A stretch of DNA of 48,617 nucleotides from Ferrovibrio sp. (GCF_029255545.1 NZ_JANLJJ010000016.1:30313-78929), one strand, 5' to 3'; positions 33,863-42,212 are shown, counted from the first letter of the stretch. Translations and numbers: made by a program. The notes: generated from the sequence alone by a model not told the origin.

Positions 33863-35662
33863 TCATGCCGCGTACTGCGCCGACAAGCCGTCGCGCGCGG
33901 CAAGCTCGGCCGGAACGGACACTCCGATATCCAGCAGGATCTGACCGTAACCCTTGCCTTGTGGATCGATGCGGACGGAGGCGATTCCACCGCCACCGAG
34001 GGAGTCGTGCAGCATGAAGTTCAATGCGTGGATTCCGGGCAGTTCGTATCCCTCAACGGGCCCCTCGCAGACATGCGCGAAATAGTTCCTCACCCGCTCT
34101 TCGGTGAGCGCAGTGCGGATATAGGGCAGATATTCGGGCTTCCGCGCGATCACCCCGATGTTGGCGATGTTGCCCTTGTCGCCCGAGCGCGCCCAGGCCA
34201 ACGCAACCAGCGGTACCGTCACGGCGTCCGCGCCCGGATCGCCCGCTTCGCCGCGATACGGCTTGGGCACGGGAAGGGTCACCGCCTCCCCCGCTACCTG
34301 AACCGGCGCCGGCTTGCCGCCCACCTCCACCGTGACGGGTGTATCGGTCTTCGGGTGCAGGAACGAGAAAAGCCGCACGACCGGCTGCACCTTCGGCCGC
34401 CCTGCGAAGAAGCCGGTCAGCCCTTGCGCCGAGGAAACCGCCATCGGCGCGATCTCGCCGGCGAAGATATTCAGTGCGTCGCGATCGTCATGAACCGCGC
34501 CGATCTTCAGAACCACCTCACGGGTCCGGGCGCGGGCGTTCGCCCCATAGGCGGCCTCCGCGCCCAGCACTTCCACACTGACCTGCCGGAAGTCGCCGAG
34601 ATTGCGCCCGCGAAAAATGCGGCGGCAGCGCGTGAGGATCGCCTCGGCCACGCGTTCCGCCTTGGCCGGCGCATCAATCGCGGCCAGCGTCAGCGTGGTG
34701 ACCGCCCGCCAGCTATCAGCATAAGTGGCCGAAACCTTGTAGCTGTCGGTGCGCCCCAGTCCCCGCGCGCCCTTCACCAGCACCCGGTTGGACCCCACCT
34801 GCTCCAACCTCACCTGCGACCATTCGCAGATCACGTCGGGAAGTATATAGCGCTGTGGATCGCCAATCTCGTAGAGCATTTGCTCGCCGACCGAGGCCGG
34901 CGCCACCAGCCCTCCCGTACCGGCCGTCTTGGTCATGATGAAGCCGCCATCAGCGGAGACCTCGACGATCGGCATTCCCATATCGTCCCAGCCGGGCACC
35001 TCCCGCCAGTCGGTGAAGTTGCCGCCTGTGCCCTGCGGGCCACATTCAATCAGATGGCCCGCGAGCGAACCCTGGGAGAGCCGGTCCCAGTCCTCGTCGC
35101 CCCAGCCGAACTCATGCATCAGCGGCCCAAGCGCCACGGCGCTATCAGCGCAACGGCCAGTCACCACGATATCGGCACCCGCGTCGAGGGCGGCCGCAAT
35201 CGGTCGTGCACCGAGATACGCGTTCATGCTCATCAGCTTGCCGGGAAAGGGCGCGCTCGAAAACATCTCGGTAACGCCACGATCGCGCAGTTCGTCCGAC
35301 CTGTCCAGCAGGTCATCGCCCAGTACCGCCCCGATGCTGATGTTGACCCCGGCCGTCTCCGCCGCCTTGGCCAGGGCATCACGGCAGCCGCGCGGATTGA
35401 CCCCACCGGCGTTGGCGACAACCTTGATCCCCCTGCGCTTGAGCTCAGGCAAGAAGGGCGCAACTGCCTGGACAAAGTCTGGGGCATAGCCCGCTTCCGG
35501 CGACTTCGTCCGCGCCCGAGCAAGCAGCGACATCGTGATCTCGGCAAGATAGTCGAAAACAAGATAATTGATGCGGCCCCTCGTCACCAATTGGCCGATC
35601 GCCTCGGGCGTGTCGCCCCAGAATCCCGAGGCGCAGCCGATGCGCACAGTTCGACCAGTCAT
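33863..35662 (-). CDS. atuA: AtuA-like acyclic terpene utilisation protein (DUF1446)
   Basis: A 599-residue AtuA-family protein. The start is the ATG at 35662 (MTGRTVRIGC) with GGGGAGG; a longer frame to 35746 lacks support. The N-terminal DUF1446 region shows CASGFWGDTPEAIGQLV, YLVFDYLAEITMSLLARA, VVANAGGVNPRGC and VVTGRCADSAVALGPL; the C-terminal part includes LAWARSGDKGNIANIGVIAR, the small AtuA-associated domain, here fused in one chain. AtuA is genetically linked to citronellol/geraniol degradation but its reaction has not been settled to my knowledge. It leads the operon AtuA, BC, BCCP, carboxyltransferase, thiolase, SDR, which is the strongest single indication of terpenoid-type chemistry here. 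Confidence 0.9.
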   Translation of the reverse strand: MTGRTVRIGCASGFWGDTPEAIGQLVTRGRINYLVFDYLAEITMSLLARARTKSPEAGYAPDFVQAVAPFLPELKRRGIKVVANAGGVNPRGCRDALAKAAETAGVNISIGAVLGDDLLDRSDELRDRGVTEMFSSAPFPGKLMSMNAYLGARPIAAALDAGADIVVTGRCADSAVALGPLMHEFGWGDEDWDRLSQGSLAGHLIECGPQGTGGNFTDWREVPGWDDMGMPIVEVSADGGFIMTKTAGTGGLVAPASVGEQMLYEIGDPQRYILPDVICEWSQVRLEQVGSNRVLVKGARGLGRTDSYKVSATYADSWRAVTTLTLAAIDAPAKAERVAEAILTRCRRIFRGRNLGDFRQVSVEVLGAEAAYGANARARTREVVLKIGAVHDDRDALNIFAGEIAPMAVSSAQGLTGFFAGRPKVQPVVRLFSFLHPKTDTPVTVEVGGKPAPVQVAGEAVTLPVPKPYRGEAGDPGADAVTVPLVALAWARSGDKGNIANIGVIARKPEYLPYIRTALTEERVRNYFAHVCEGPVEGYELPGIHALNFMLHDSLGGGGIASVRIDPQGKGYGQILLDIGVSVPAELAARDGLSAQYAA

Positions 35663-35776
35663 CGCAACCTCCCCTGTCGACCGTTGGATCGGGCCGACGC
35701 CGATGGAAAGCTTCTGCCTTTCCTCCAAGCCTGTGCCTAAAACCAAGCATGCAGCTCGACACTACTTGAAACGTTT

Positions 35777-35792
35777 TCTAACATATGTTTGA
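35777..35792. promoter_or_regulatory. TetR-type operator, copy 5 (divergent promoter)
   Basis: TCTAACATATGTTTGA, one change from the consensus. It lies between the divergent atuA and acyl-CoA dehydrogenase units. On the minus strand TTGATT is followed after 16 bases by TAGAAA; on the plus strand TTGAAA precedes by 17 bases TTGATT. One site could thus repress both directions. Confidence 0.72.
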
Positions 35793-35836
35793 TTCCAATC
35801 AATAGGCAAGTCGCCCAGTCATTGGGAGGATCAAAG

Positions 35837-37051
35837 ATGAATGTCCAGGCCGGGCCAGACATAGCCGCGCTCGAGGCCATAAAGGCCAACTATTCGCTTA
35901 CGCCCGAACAACGGCAGATCGTTGACCACGTGGATCGGGTTGCGCGCGAGATTCTTCATCCTTTGCAAGGTAAAATGGATGCGGAAGAATGGTGGCCCGA
36001 CGATTTGTTTCGGCAGATGGGCGAGATCGGACTGCTCGGCATTACTGCGCCCGAGGAGCTGGGCGGCAGCGGCCAGAATGAATTTACCCAGGCCCTAGTG
36101 TCAGAGACCATCTCGAAATGGAACCCGGCCGTCGGACTTTCGCACGGCGCGCACGACAACTTGTGCCTTAACAATATCCTCAGGAACGGCTCGGAAGAGC
36201 AGGTGCAGAAATACGTTCCCGGCCTGTGCTCGGGGAAGCTGGTCGGCGCACTCGGGCTCACCGAACCCGGCGCGGGCTCGGATGCGCTGGGCTCGATGGC
36301 CACGAGGGCCGTACGCGACGGCAACGACTATGTGATTAACGGCTCCAAAATCTACATTACCAATGGTCCGATTGCGGATGTCATCCTGGTTTATGCAAAG
36401 ACTGATAAATCAAAGGGCGCCAAGGGAATATCCGCCTTTATCGTCGAGACCGACAATCCTGGCTTCAAGGTGGCGCAGAAACTCGACAAGATGGGATTCC
36501 GCGGCTCACCCACAGGCGAGCTGGTCTTCGAGGATTGCCGCGTGCCCGCGTCGGCCATGATCGGGGTCGAGAACAGCGGCGTATCGGTAGTGATGAGCGG
36601 GCTCGACTTGGAGCGCGCGATGGTCGCTTCGATTTGCGTAGGGATGGCCGAAAGGGCCCTGGAGCTTGCGCTCGATTACGCCAAGATCCGCGAACAGTTC
36701 GGCAGACCGATCTCCAGCTTCCAGATGGTTCAGTCAAAGCTCGCGGAAATCTATATTGAAGTCGAAACGGCACGCGCCTTCGGCTATCGGGCGCTCGCGG
36801 CCTGCGTCGGCCTGCCTAAAGGCGCCGGCGGACGCGGCGAGATCCATAAGCTTACCGCCGCCGCCTGCCTATACGCGGGTGAAGCTTTCAACAAGGCTGT
36901 CACCGAAGCGTGCCATATCCATGGCGGTTCGGGCTACATGCAGGATACCGAGATCAACCGGCTGTTCCGTGCCAACAAGCTGCTGGAAATCGGTGCGGGC
37001 ACCAGCGAGGTGCGAAAGATCATCATTGCCGAAGAACTTCTGCGCGTCTGA
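35837..37051 (+). CDS. Acyl-CoA dehydrogenase, IVD/AtuD-like (tandem copy 1)
   Basis: A 404-residue acyl-CoA dehydrogenase. The ATG at 35837 has GGGAGGA upstream. GALGLTEPGAGSDALGSMAT and INGSKIYITNGPIADVILVY are the signatures. The base is probably the Glu of SGLDLERAMVAS, the helix-G position of isovaleryl-CoA dehydrogenase, since the C-terminal site reads LEIGAGTSEVRK without EGT. This layout suits branched substrates. Very similar to the next gene over the whole length (for example KGAKGISAFIVETD, KMGFRGSPTGELVFEDCRVP), so the two are a tandem duplication. First gene of a rightward operon divergent from atuA and sharing its operator. Confidence 0.94.
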   Translation: MNVQAGPDIAALEAIKANYSLTPEQRQIVDHVDRVAREILHPLQGKMDAEEWWPDDLFRQMGEIGLLGITAPEELGGSGQNEFTQALVSETISKWNPAVGLSHGAHDNLCLNNILRNGSEEQVQKYVPGLCSGKLVGALGLTEPGAGSDALGSMATRAVRDGNDYVINGSKIYITNGPIADVILVYAKTDKSKGAKGISAFIVETDNPGFKVAQKLDKMGFRGSPTGELVFEDCRVPASAMIGVENSGVSVVMSGLDLERAMVASICVGMAERALELALDYAKIREQFGRPISSFQMVQSKLAEIYIEVETARAFGYRALAACVGLPKGAGGRGEIHKLTAAACLYAGEAFNKAVTEACHIHGGSGYMQDTEINRLFRANKLLEIGAGTSEVRKIIIAEELLRV

Positions 37052-37065
37052 AAAACGGGATAAAC

Positions 37066-38265
37066 ATGAGCCAGCAATTGCGCAATGCCCCCGGCCTTCC
37101 CACCTACTTCCTGAGCGACGAGCAGCAGGCGCTGGCCGATCAGGCATCTCGCTTTTTCTTTTCCGAGTTTCACCACCTGAACGCCGAGATGGACGACACC
37201 GACGACCTGTCGCCCTCCGTCTTTCCCAAGCTGGGGGAGATGGGCTATTTGGGACTGAACGTCTCGCCGGAATATGGCGGCGCAGGGCTCGACTTCACGT
37301 CGGCCTGCGTCATCACCGAAGAGCTGTCGCGCGCCTCGGCGGCGATCGGTCTGAGCCATGTTGCCCACGACAATCTTTGCGTCAACAACATCTACCGCAA
37401 CGCCAATGAGGATCTGCGGCGAAAGTATCTGCCGGGCCTCTGCGATGGCTCGCTGATTGGCGCCCTGGGCCTGACCGAACCCGGCGCAGGATCGGACGCG
37501 CTCGGTTCGATGCGGACGACCGCCCGAAAGGACGGCGACCAGTACGTGCTCAACGGATCAAAGATCTACATCACCAATGGCCCAATCGCCGATATCGTGC
37601 TGGTCTACGCCAAGACCTCGCCCGAGAAGGGCGCCAAGGGAATTTCTGCCTTCATCGTGGAAACCGACACTCCAGGCTTCAAAGTGGCGCAAAAGCTAAA
37701 CAAGATGGGGTTCCGGGGCTCGCCGACAGGCGAGTTGGTGTTTGAGGATTGCCGGGTGCCGGCTGCAAACATGGTGGGCAGACTGGATGGTGGTGTGGCG
37801 GTGACAATGTCGGGACTCGATCTTGAACGCGCCATCGTCTGCTTCAACGCGGTGGGCATCGCGCGGCGGGCATTGGAGATATCCATCGACTATGCCAAAA
37901 CGCGCCAGCAGTTCGGAAAGCCGATCGCCAATTTCCAGATGGTGCAGTCCATGCTGGCCGAGATGTATACCGAGATCGAGGCGGCGCGCAGCCTGTCGCT
38001 GCGCACCGCCGCCATGTGCGAGGGTCTGGAGGAAGGGCAAGGCGGGCGTGGCGAGATCCACAAGCTGACGGCTGCTGCGATCTTCAAGGCTGCGGCAGCG
38101 ACCTCCTTCGTGCTGGATCGCGCCGTGCAGATACACGGCGGATCAGGCTACATGCGCGACACCGAGGTGAACCGCCTCTATCGGACTGGGCGGGTGCTCG
38201 AGGTAGGAGCCGGCACGCAGGAGGTCCGCAAGCTCATTATCTCCGGCGAACTGCTGAAGAACTGA
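37066..38265 (+). CDS. Acyl-CoA dehydrogenase, IVD/AtuD-like (tandem copy 2)
   Basis: A 399-residue paralogue of the preceding gene, starting at the ATG at 37066 (MSQQLRNAPG), 14 bases after its stop. GALGLTEPGAGSDALGSMRT, LNGSKIYITNGPIADIVLVY and SGLDLERAIV with the helix-G Glu are conserved, and LEVGAGTQEVRK again lacks the EGT base. N-terminal 50 residues and the ligand-binding helices differ most from copy 1, which may mean different chain lengths or different rounds of the pathway. A longer frame beginning at 36910 is an overlap artefact inside copy 1. No damage seen, so both copies appear to be in use. Confidence 0.94.
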   Translation: MSQQLRNAPGLPTYFLSDEQQALADQASRFFFSEFHHLNAEMDDTDDLSPSVFPKLGEMGYLGLNVSPEYGGAGLDFTSACVITEELSRASAAIGLSHVAHDNLCVNNIYRNANEDLRRKYLPGLCDGSLIGALGLTEPGAGSDALGSMRTTARKDGDQYVLNGSKIYITNGPIADIVLVYAKTSPEKGAKGISAFIVETDTPGFKVAQKLNKMGFRGSPTGELVFEDCRVPAANMVGRLDGGVAVTMSGLDLERAIVCFNAVGIARRALEISIDYAKTRQQFGKPIANFQMVQSMLAEMYTEIEAARSLSLRTAAMCEGLEEGQGGRGEIHKLTAAAIFKAAAATSFVLDRAVQIHGGSGYMRDTEVNRLYRTGRVLEVGAGTQEVRKLIISGELLKN

Positions 38266-38275
38266 GGCCCGGCAC

Positions 38276-39133
38276 ATGCGAGAAAAGCAGGTTCAGCGCC
38301 GCTTCGCCGCCAACCTCATGTTAGGGCAGGTTGCGCTCGTGACCGGCTCGGGCTCCGGCATGGGTCGCGCCACAGCGCTTGAAATGGCCTCCTGCGGAGC
38401 CAGCCTGGCGCTTCTCGCCCGTCGTGAGGAGCCGCTTGAGGAAACCGCCGAGATGATCCGCGCTATGGGCGGCGAAGCCTTCGTTGTGCCGGGCGACACC
38501 CGCGACGAGAAGAGCGTCGAGGCGGCGATGCTGAAGATCAAGCACCACTACGGTCGGCTCGATGTGCTTGTGAACAATGCCGGCGGTCAGTATATCGCCG
38601 CCGCCCGCGATATCACCAATAAAGGGTTCGAGGCGGTTATCCGCAATAATCTGATCGGCTCATGGCAGATGACGCGAGCCGCCGCCGACCACTTCATGTT
38701 TGAAAATGGTGGCTCGATCATATTCGTAACCGCAATCTCGGCCCGCACCGCACTAACGGGCTTCGCTCATACCGTTGCCGCGCGAGCGGGCGTCACAGGC
38801 TTGATGAAGACGCTCGCCGCCGAATGGGGTGAATACGGCATCCGCCTGAACTGCGTCGCTCCCGGTACGATCAAGACGGAGGCGCTCGGTCGCTACCCGA
38901 TCCCGCCGGAAAAATGGCAGGAACTAAACCGATCTGTCCTGAACCGCATGGGCGCGGCGGAAGACGTCGCCGGGACCATAATATTTCTTGCCTCCAAGCT
39001 CGGTTCCTTCATCACCGGCGAAGATGTCTATGTTGACGGGGGAGAAACCCTGCATTTGGGCCACGACGCCCGTGACATGATCCATCCGGGCATGTTTCAG
39101 GAGCGTCAGCGGGGGGACGGGAAACATGAGTGA
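38276..39133 (+). CDS. SDR-family oxidoreductase with variant (Tyr-less) active site
   Basis: A 285-residue SDR with VTGSGSGMGRATALEMA as the cofactor loop and NNAGG at 100-104. The catalytic segment is HTVAAR (165-170): Thr166 at the Tyr position and Arg170 at the Lys position. The same replacement occurs in the SDR at 13724-14578, so it is a subfamily trait and not damage. 2,4-dienoyl-CoA reductases of the SDR class also lack Tyr in this position. The C-terminus FITGEDVYVDGGETLHLG is normal. It overlaps the following crotonase gene by 8 bases. Likely a reductase or isomerase-type step on unsaturated branched acyl-CoA; not proven. Confidence 0.86.
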   Translation: MREKQVQRRFAANLMLGQVALVTGSGSGMGRATALEMASCGASLALLARREEPLEETAEMIRAMGGEAFVVPGDTRDEKSVEAAMLKIKHHYGRLDVLVNNAGGQYIAAARDITNKGFEAVIRNNLIGSWQMTRAAADHFMFENGGSIIFVTAISARTALTGFAHTVAARAGVTGLMKTLAAEWGEYGIRLNCVAPGTIKTEALGRYPIPPEKWQELNRSVLNRMGAAEDVAGTIIFLASKLGSFITGEDVYVDGGETLHLGHDARDMIHPGMFQERQRGDGKHE

Positions 39134-39929
39134 ACCCGTCGTCCTGATCGAGGTTGCGAATCGCATCGCGACAGTGACGCTCAACGAGCCAGGGAGACGC
39201 AATCCCGTCACCGGCAATGGGATGATCTCGGGGCTGCTCGACGCTTTTGACCAGGCGCAGCGCAATGCTGAAGTGAGCGTTATGATCCTGACCGGCGCAG
39301 ACCCGGCCTTCTGTGCGGGCGGCGACATCAAGGAAATGGCCGACCGTGAGAGCGTGTTCCGTAAAGATCCGCTGGCCGTGGCGGACAGCTACACCAACGG
39401 CATTCAGCGGGTGCCGCTCGCGCTCTACAATCTCGACATACCGACGATCGCGGCTGTCAATGGCCCCGCCGTGGGCGCGGGCTGCGACTTGGCGATGATG
39501 TGCGACATGCGTGTCGCGTCGGAGAGAGCGAAGTTCGGCGAGGTGTTTTTGAACCTCGGAATCATTCCTGGCGACGCTGGCAGCTGGTTCCTTCTGCGGC
39601 GCCTCGGTTACCAGAAAGCAGCCGAGTTGACATTCACGGGGCGGATGGTCGGGTCCGAGGAGGCATTGGAGCTTGGAATGGTACTTGAGGTCGTGCCGCA
39701 CGGCGATCTCATGGCGCGGGCGCGGGAGCGTGCGGCCGTGATTGCGGCCAAGCCGCCCCGCGCGGTGCGCGTCGCCAAGAGGCTGATGCGAAATGCCGAA
39801 CGGATGGATCTGCCGGATTTCCTGAACACCGCGGCTGCCTATCAGGCGCTGATGCACCATACCAAGGACCATCACGAAGCTCTTGCCGCATTCCTCGAGA
39901 AACGAAATCCCATGTTCCTTGGCAACTGA
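39126..39929 (+). CDS. Enoyl-CoA hydratase/isomerase family protein
   Basis: A 267-residue crotonase. AFCAGGDIKEM and NGPAVGAGCDLAMMCDMRVA build the oxyanion hole. The first hydratase Glu is Asp121 and the second is replaced by Phe141; IIPGDAGSWFLLRRLG carries Asp150 where PaaG-like isomerases have theirs. It therefore resembles the crotonase at 3890-4672 more than a standard hydratase. It overlaps the SDR upstream by 8 bases. An isomerase moving a double bond in a terpenoid or alicyclic acyl-CoA fits; an isohexenylglutaconyl-CoA hydratase (AtuE) role cannot be excluded because that family is also divergent. Confidence 0.85.
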   Translation: MSEPVVLIEVANRIATVTLNEPGRRNPVTGNGMISGLLDAFDQAQRNAEVSVMILTGADPAFCAGGDIKEMADRESVFRKDPLAVADSYTNGIQRVPLALYNLDIPTIAAVNGPAVGAGCDLAMMCDMRVASERAKFGEVFLNLGIIPGDAGSWFLLRRLGYQKAAELTFTGRMVGSEEALELGMVLEVVPHGDLMARARERAAVIAAKPPRAVRVAKRLMRNAERMDLPDFLNTAAAYQALMHHTKDHHEALAAFLEKRNPMFLGN

Positions 39930-39945
39930 CAGACCGAGTTTGCTG

Positions 39946-40431
39946 ATGACCCAACCAGACCAGAAGAAACTTGATCAGATCGCCAGGATGTGGAGCCATC
40001 GTGGACGTGGTTTGATTACGGAAATGGACCTGAAGATCGAAAAGGTCGCGATCGACGGCGTTCTGGTCAGGATGCCGTTCAACCCGTCGTTCTGCGCCGA
40101 CGAGGAGAAAACCCTGCTGCATGGCGGGGTGCTGACGGCTCTTCTCGACAGTGTGTTCGGGCTTGCGAATTTCGTCGCGATCGACGGGATCAGCAGCATG
40201 GCCACAATCGATCTTCGCGTCGATTACCTGCGTCCGGCCAGATCGCAGGCCGATATCATGGTGCGCGCTGAATGCTTCCGTCAGACCCGGCATATCGCCT
40301 TCGATTCGGGCAGTGTCTGGTTCGATGAGTCGGATCAGGCCGAAGTGGCCCGTGGCACTGCGACTTTCGCGCTCACGCGGGGCGAGGTCAGCATTTTCGA
40401 CGCGATGACGCAAAGTAGGGTCTCCAAATGA
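39946..40431 (+). CDS. PaaI-like hotdog thioesterase (tandem copy 1)
   Basis: A 161-residue hotdog-fold protein. LLHGGVLTALLDSVFGLAN carries the HGG motif and the Asp that activates water in PaaI-type thioesterases; MATIDLRVDYLRPA is the following strand pair. Start at the ATG at 39946, 17 bases after the crotonase stop, with only a weak ribosome site. It would hydrolyse acyl-CoA to free acid and CoA, for example to release dead-end intermediates and recover CoA. It overlaps the next hotdog gene by 4 bases. Confidence 0.88.
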   Translation: MTQPDQKKLDQIARMWSHRGRGLITEMDLKIEKVAIDGVLVRMPFNPSFCADEEKTLLHGGVLTALLDSVFGLANFVAIDGISSMATIDLRVDYLRPARSQADIMVRAECFRQTRHIAFDSGSVWFDESDQAEVARGTATFALTRGEVSIFDAMTQSRVSK

Positions 40432-40829
40432 CGCCGGATCGTGCAACTCAGCAGCTCAGGAAAGTACCGTTCTTCCAGTTTCTCGATTTCGCGATCACCG
40501 GGCTTGATGAAACGCATGCGGTCGCGACGATGCCGTTCGCCGAGCGACTAGTCGGAAATCCCATCATGGAATATTACCATGGCGGGATAATCGCTAGCTT
40601 CATGGAGGCGGTCGCCGCGATCTGTGTTAGCCATGGCCCCGATCTGCAGCCGCCGAAACCGATCAATCTGACGGTTGACTACCTGCGCCCAGCTGTCAAA
40701 GGGCCACTGATGACGGAAGCCACCGTGAGTCGGAAAGGCAAACGCATGGCAAGCGTGCGGACAACCTGCTGGCAGGATGACACCTCCCGGCCGGTAGCCG
40801 AAGGAGTGTATCACTTCCTGATGGTTTGA
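40428..40829 (+). CDS. PaaI-like hotdog thioesterase (tandem copy 2)
   Basis: A 133-residue hotdog protein with YYHGGIIASFMEAVAAI: the HGG loop is kept but Glu replaces the Asp usually found in the hotdog helix of copy 1. NLTVDYLRPAVKGPLMTEA matches the family strands. The ATGA overlap with copy 1 suggests coupled translation and possibly a mixed oligomer. Last gene of the rightward operon; it faces the TetR gene 23 bases away with no visible terminator between. Confidence 0.88.
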   Translation: MTPDRATQQLRKVPFFQFLDFAITGLDETHAVATMPFAERLVGNPIMEYYHGGIIASFMEAVAAICVSHGPDLQPPKPINLTVDYLRPAVKGPLMTEATVSRKGKRMASVRTTCWQDDTSRPVAEGVYHFLMV

Positions 40830-40852
40830 AGCCTGCTTCTCCGGGCGCTCGC

Positions 40853-42166
40853 CTATGTGATCTCCGGGGCTGAGTCGTTGGCCGAAATGCCGTCAAGAAG
40901 CAATTTGATAATCAGATCCGTGAAAGCTGGAAGCGTGTAATATCCGCGTCGGTTACACTTTCCAGGATCGAACCATTCGACCGTCCAATTCAGCGCGCCC
41001 AGCATTGCCTGGCGTAGCGGAACCACCTTGATGTCGGAGCGCAAGGCTCCGCCCGCCTGCGCCTCGCGCAACAGCTGATCCCAGACCTTTGCGTATTCGT
41101 GTCGAATAGCCCGGTGGCGCGAGCGAATCTCTTCCGGCAACATTCCATAGATGCGGATGTTGGCGGAGGTAAATTCGCTTGCACGGAACAAATAGACCAT
41201 GTGGGTGGCGATCGCTGTCGCGATGCGGTTTACATGATCCTCCTTGTCCGGCCATGCGGTGATCGCATGGTTGACGCCTTTTAGGAGATCACGCAGGCCC
41301 AGGTCGAGCACCTCGTCGAGAACTTCCTCTTTTGAGCCGAAATGGTAATACACGCTACCTGCCTCGAGGCCCGCTTCCGATGCGACCCGGCGCATAGTTG
41401 CGGCCTTGTACCCGCTCTCTCGCAAGATTCGCGCGGCCGCGCGAAGAATTTGATCGCGGGTTCGTTCGGCCTTCCCTTTCGGCTCGAGTCCATCCGCTGG
41501 GCCAATGGATTCGACCGACACACTGGCCGCTCCGACACGGTTTGTGCACATGCCGTCGAGCAGCAGTTTCGATAAGCGTTCCGACAGCACACTTACCGGA
41601 TATCGTTTGCTGTCATACCATTCCGCTGTCCAGTTCATAGCTCCGAGGACGAACTGGCTGACCAGGACGGCCGGGATATCACTGCGCAGATCGCCAGCGT
41701 CCTGATGCCGCTGCAAAAACGATCGCCAGAGTTGCGCATAGGCCTGGCGCAACGGCCGATGCGCTCTGCGGCGCTTGTCAGAAAGCATAGGGAAGTTCCT
41801 GATATTTGCCGAAGTGAAATCGCTTTCTTTCAGAAGGAAACGAAGATGGGCATCGACAAGTTGCGCGAATGTCGTCCGGAGCGGGTCACCTTCCGCCCGC
41901 GCCCGTTCGACGATCTCCCGAATTTGCTCGTAGAGCTGCCTGACCCCCATATCGAGGACATCATCCAGGATCTGGTCCTTTGACTTGAAGTGATAATAGA
42001 TACTGCCAGCTTCCAGCTTCGCAGCCTCTGCGATCCGCCGCATGGTTGTTGCGTTGTATCCCTCATTGCTGAAGAGCTTCGCCGCCGCCAGGAGGATGGC
42101 CTGACGCGTCTGCACCGATCTGCTGTACGGCTCGTCATCGGGGCTATGGACAAGGACTTTTTCCAT
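40853..42166 (-). CDS. Double-length TetR regulator: two complete TetR repressors in one chain
   Basis: A 437-residue protein, about twice the TetR length. Repeat 1 (about 17-206) and repeat 2 (about 232-428) are each a full TetR: recognition segments AGSIYYHFKSK (53-63) and AGSVYYHFGSK (269-279), ligand-domain motifs FTSANIR (117-123 and 332-338), then GAMNWTAEWYD and GALNWTVEWFD, and ends SKLLLDGM and IKLLLDGI. The offset is constant at 216 residues, and a Pro/Gly-containing linker joins them. TetR proteins normally act as dimers, so this may be a single-chain dimer. The ATG at 42166 has GAGAG upstream; a GTG at 42184 is less likely. It diverges from the BadH-like gene across an operator. 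Confidence 0.93.
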   Translation of the reverse strand: MEKVLVHSPDDEPYSRSVQTRQAILLAAAKLFSNEGYNATTMRRIAEAAKLEAGSIYYHFKSKDQILDDVLDMGVRQLYEQIREIVERARAEGDPLRTTFAQLVDAHLRFLLKESDFTSANIRNFPMLSDKRRRAHRPLRQAYAQLWRSFLQRHQDAGDLRSDIPAVLVSQFVLGAMNWTAEWYDSKRYPVSVLSERLSKLLLDGMCTNRVGAASVSVESIGPADGLEPKGKAERTRDQILRAAARILRESGYKAATMRRVASEAGLEAGSVYYHFGSKEEVLDEVLDLGLRDLLKGVNHAITAWPDKEDHVNRIATAIATHMVYLFRASEFTSANIRIYGMLPEEIRSRHRAIRHEYAKVWDQLLREAQAGGALRSDIKVVPLRQAMLGALNWTVEWFDPGKCNRRGYYTLPAFTDLIIKLLLDGISANDSAPEIT

Positions 42167-42212
42167 GAAACTCTCTTTAAACACTGGACATCAGTTTATC
42201 GGTTGCGGTATT

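Noticed and set aside
33800..35740. 646-codon open frame on the plus strand
   Set aside because: Antisense shadow of atuA in GC-rich DNA; AtuA has intact motifs, a ribosome site and operon context, while the plus frame has none.
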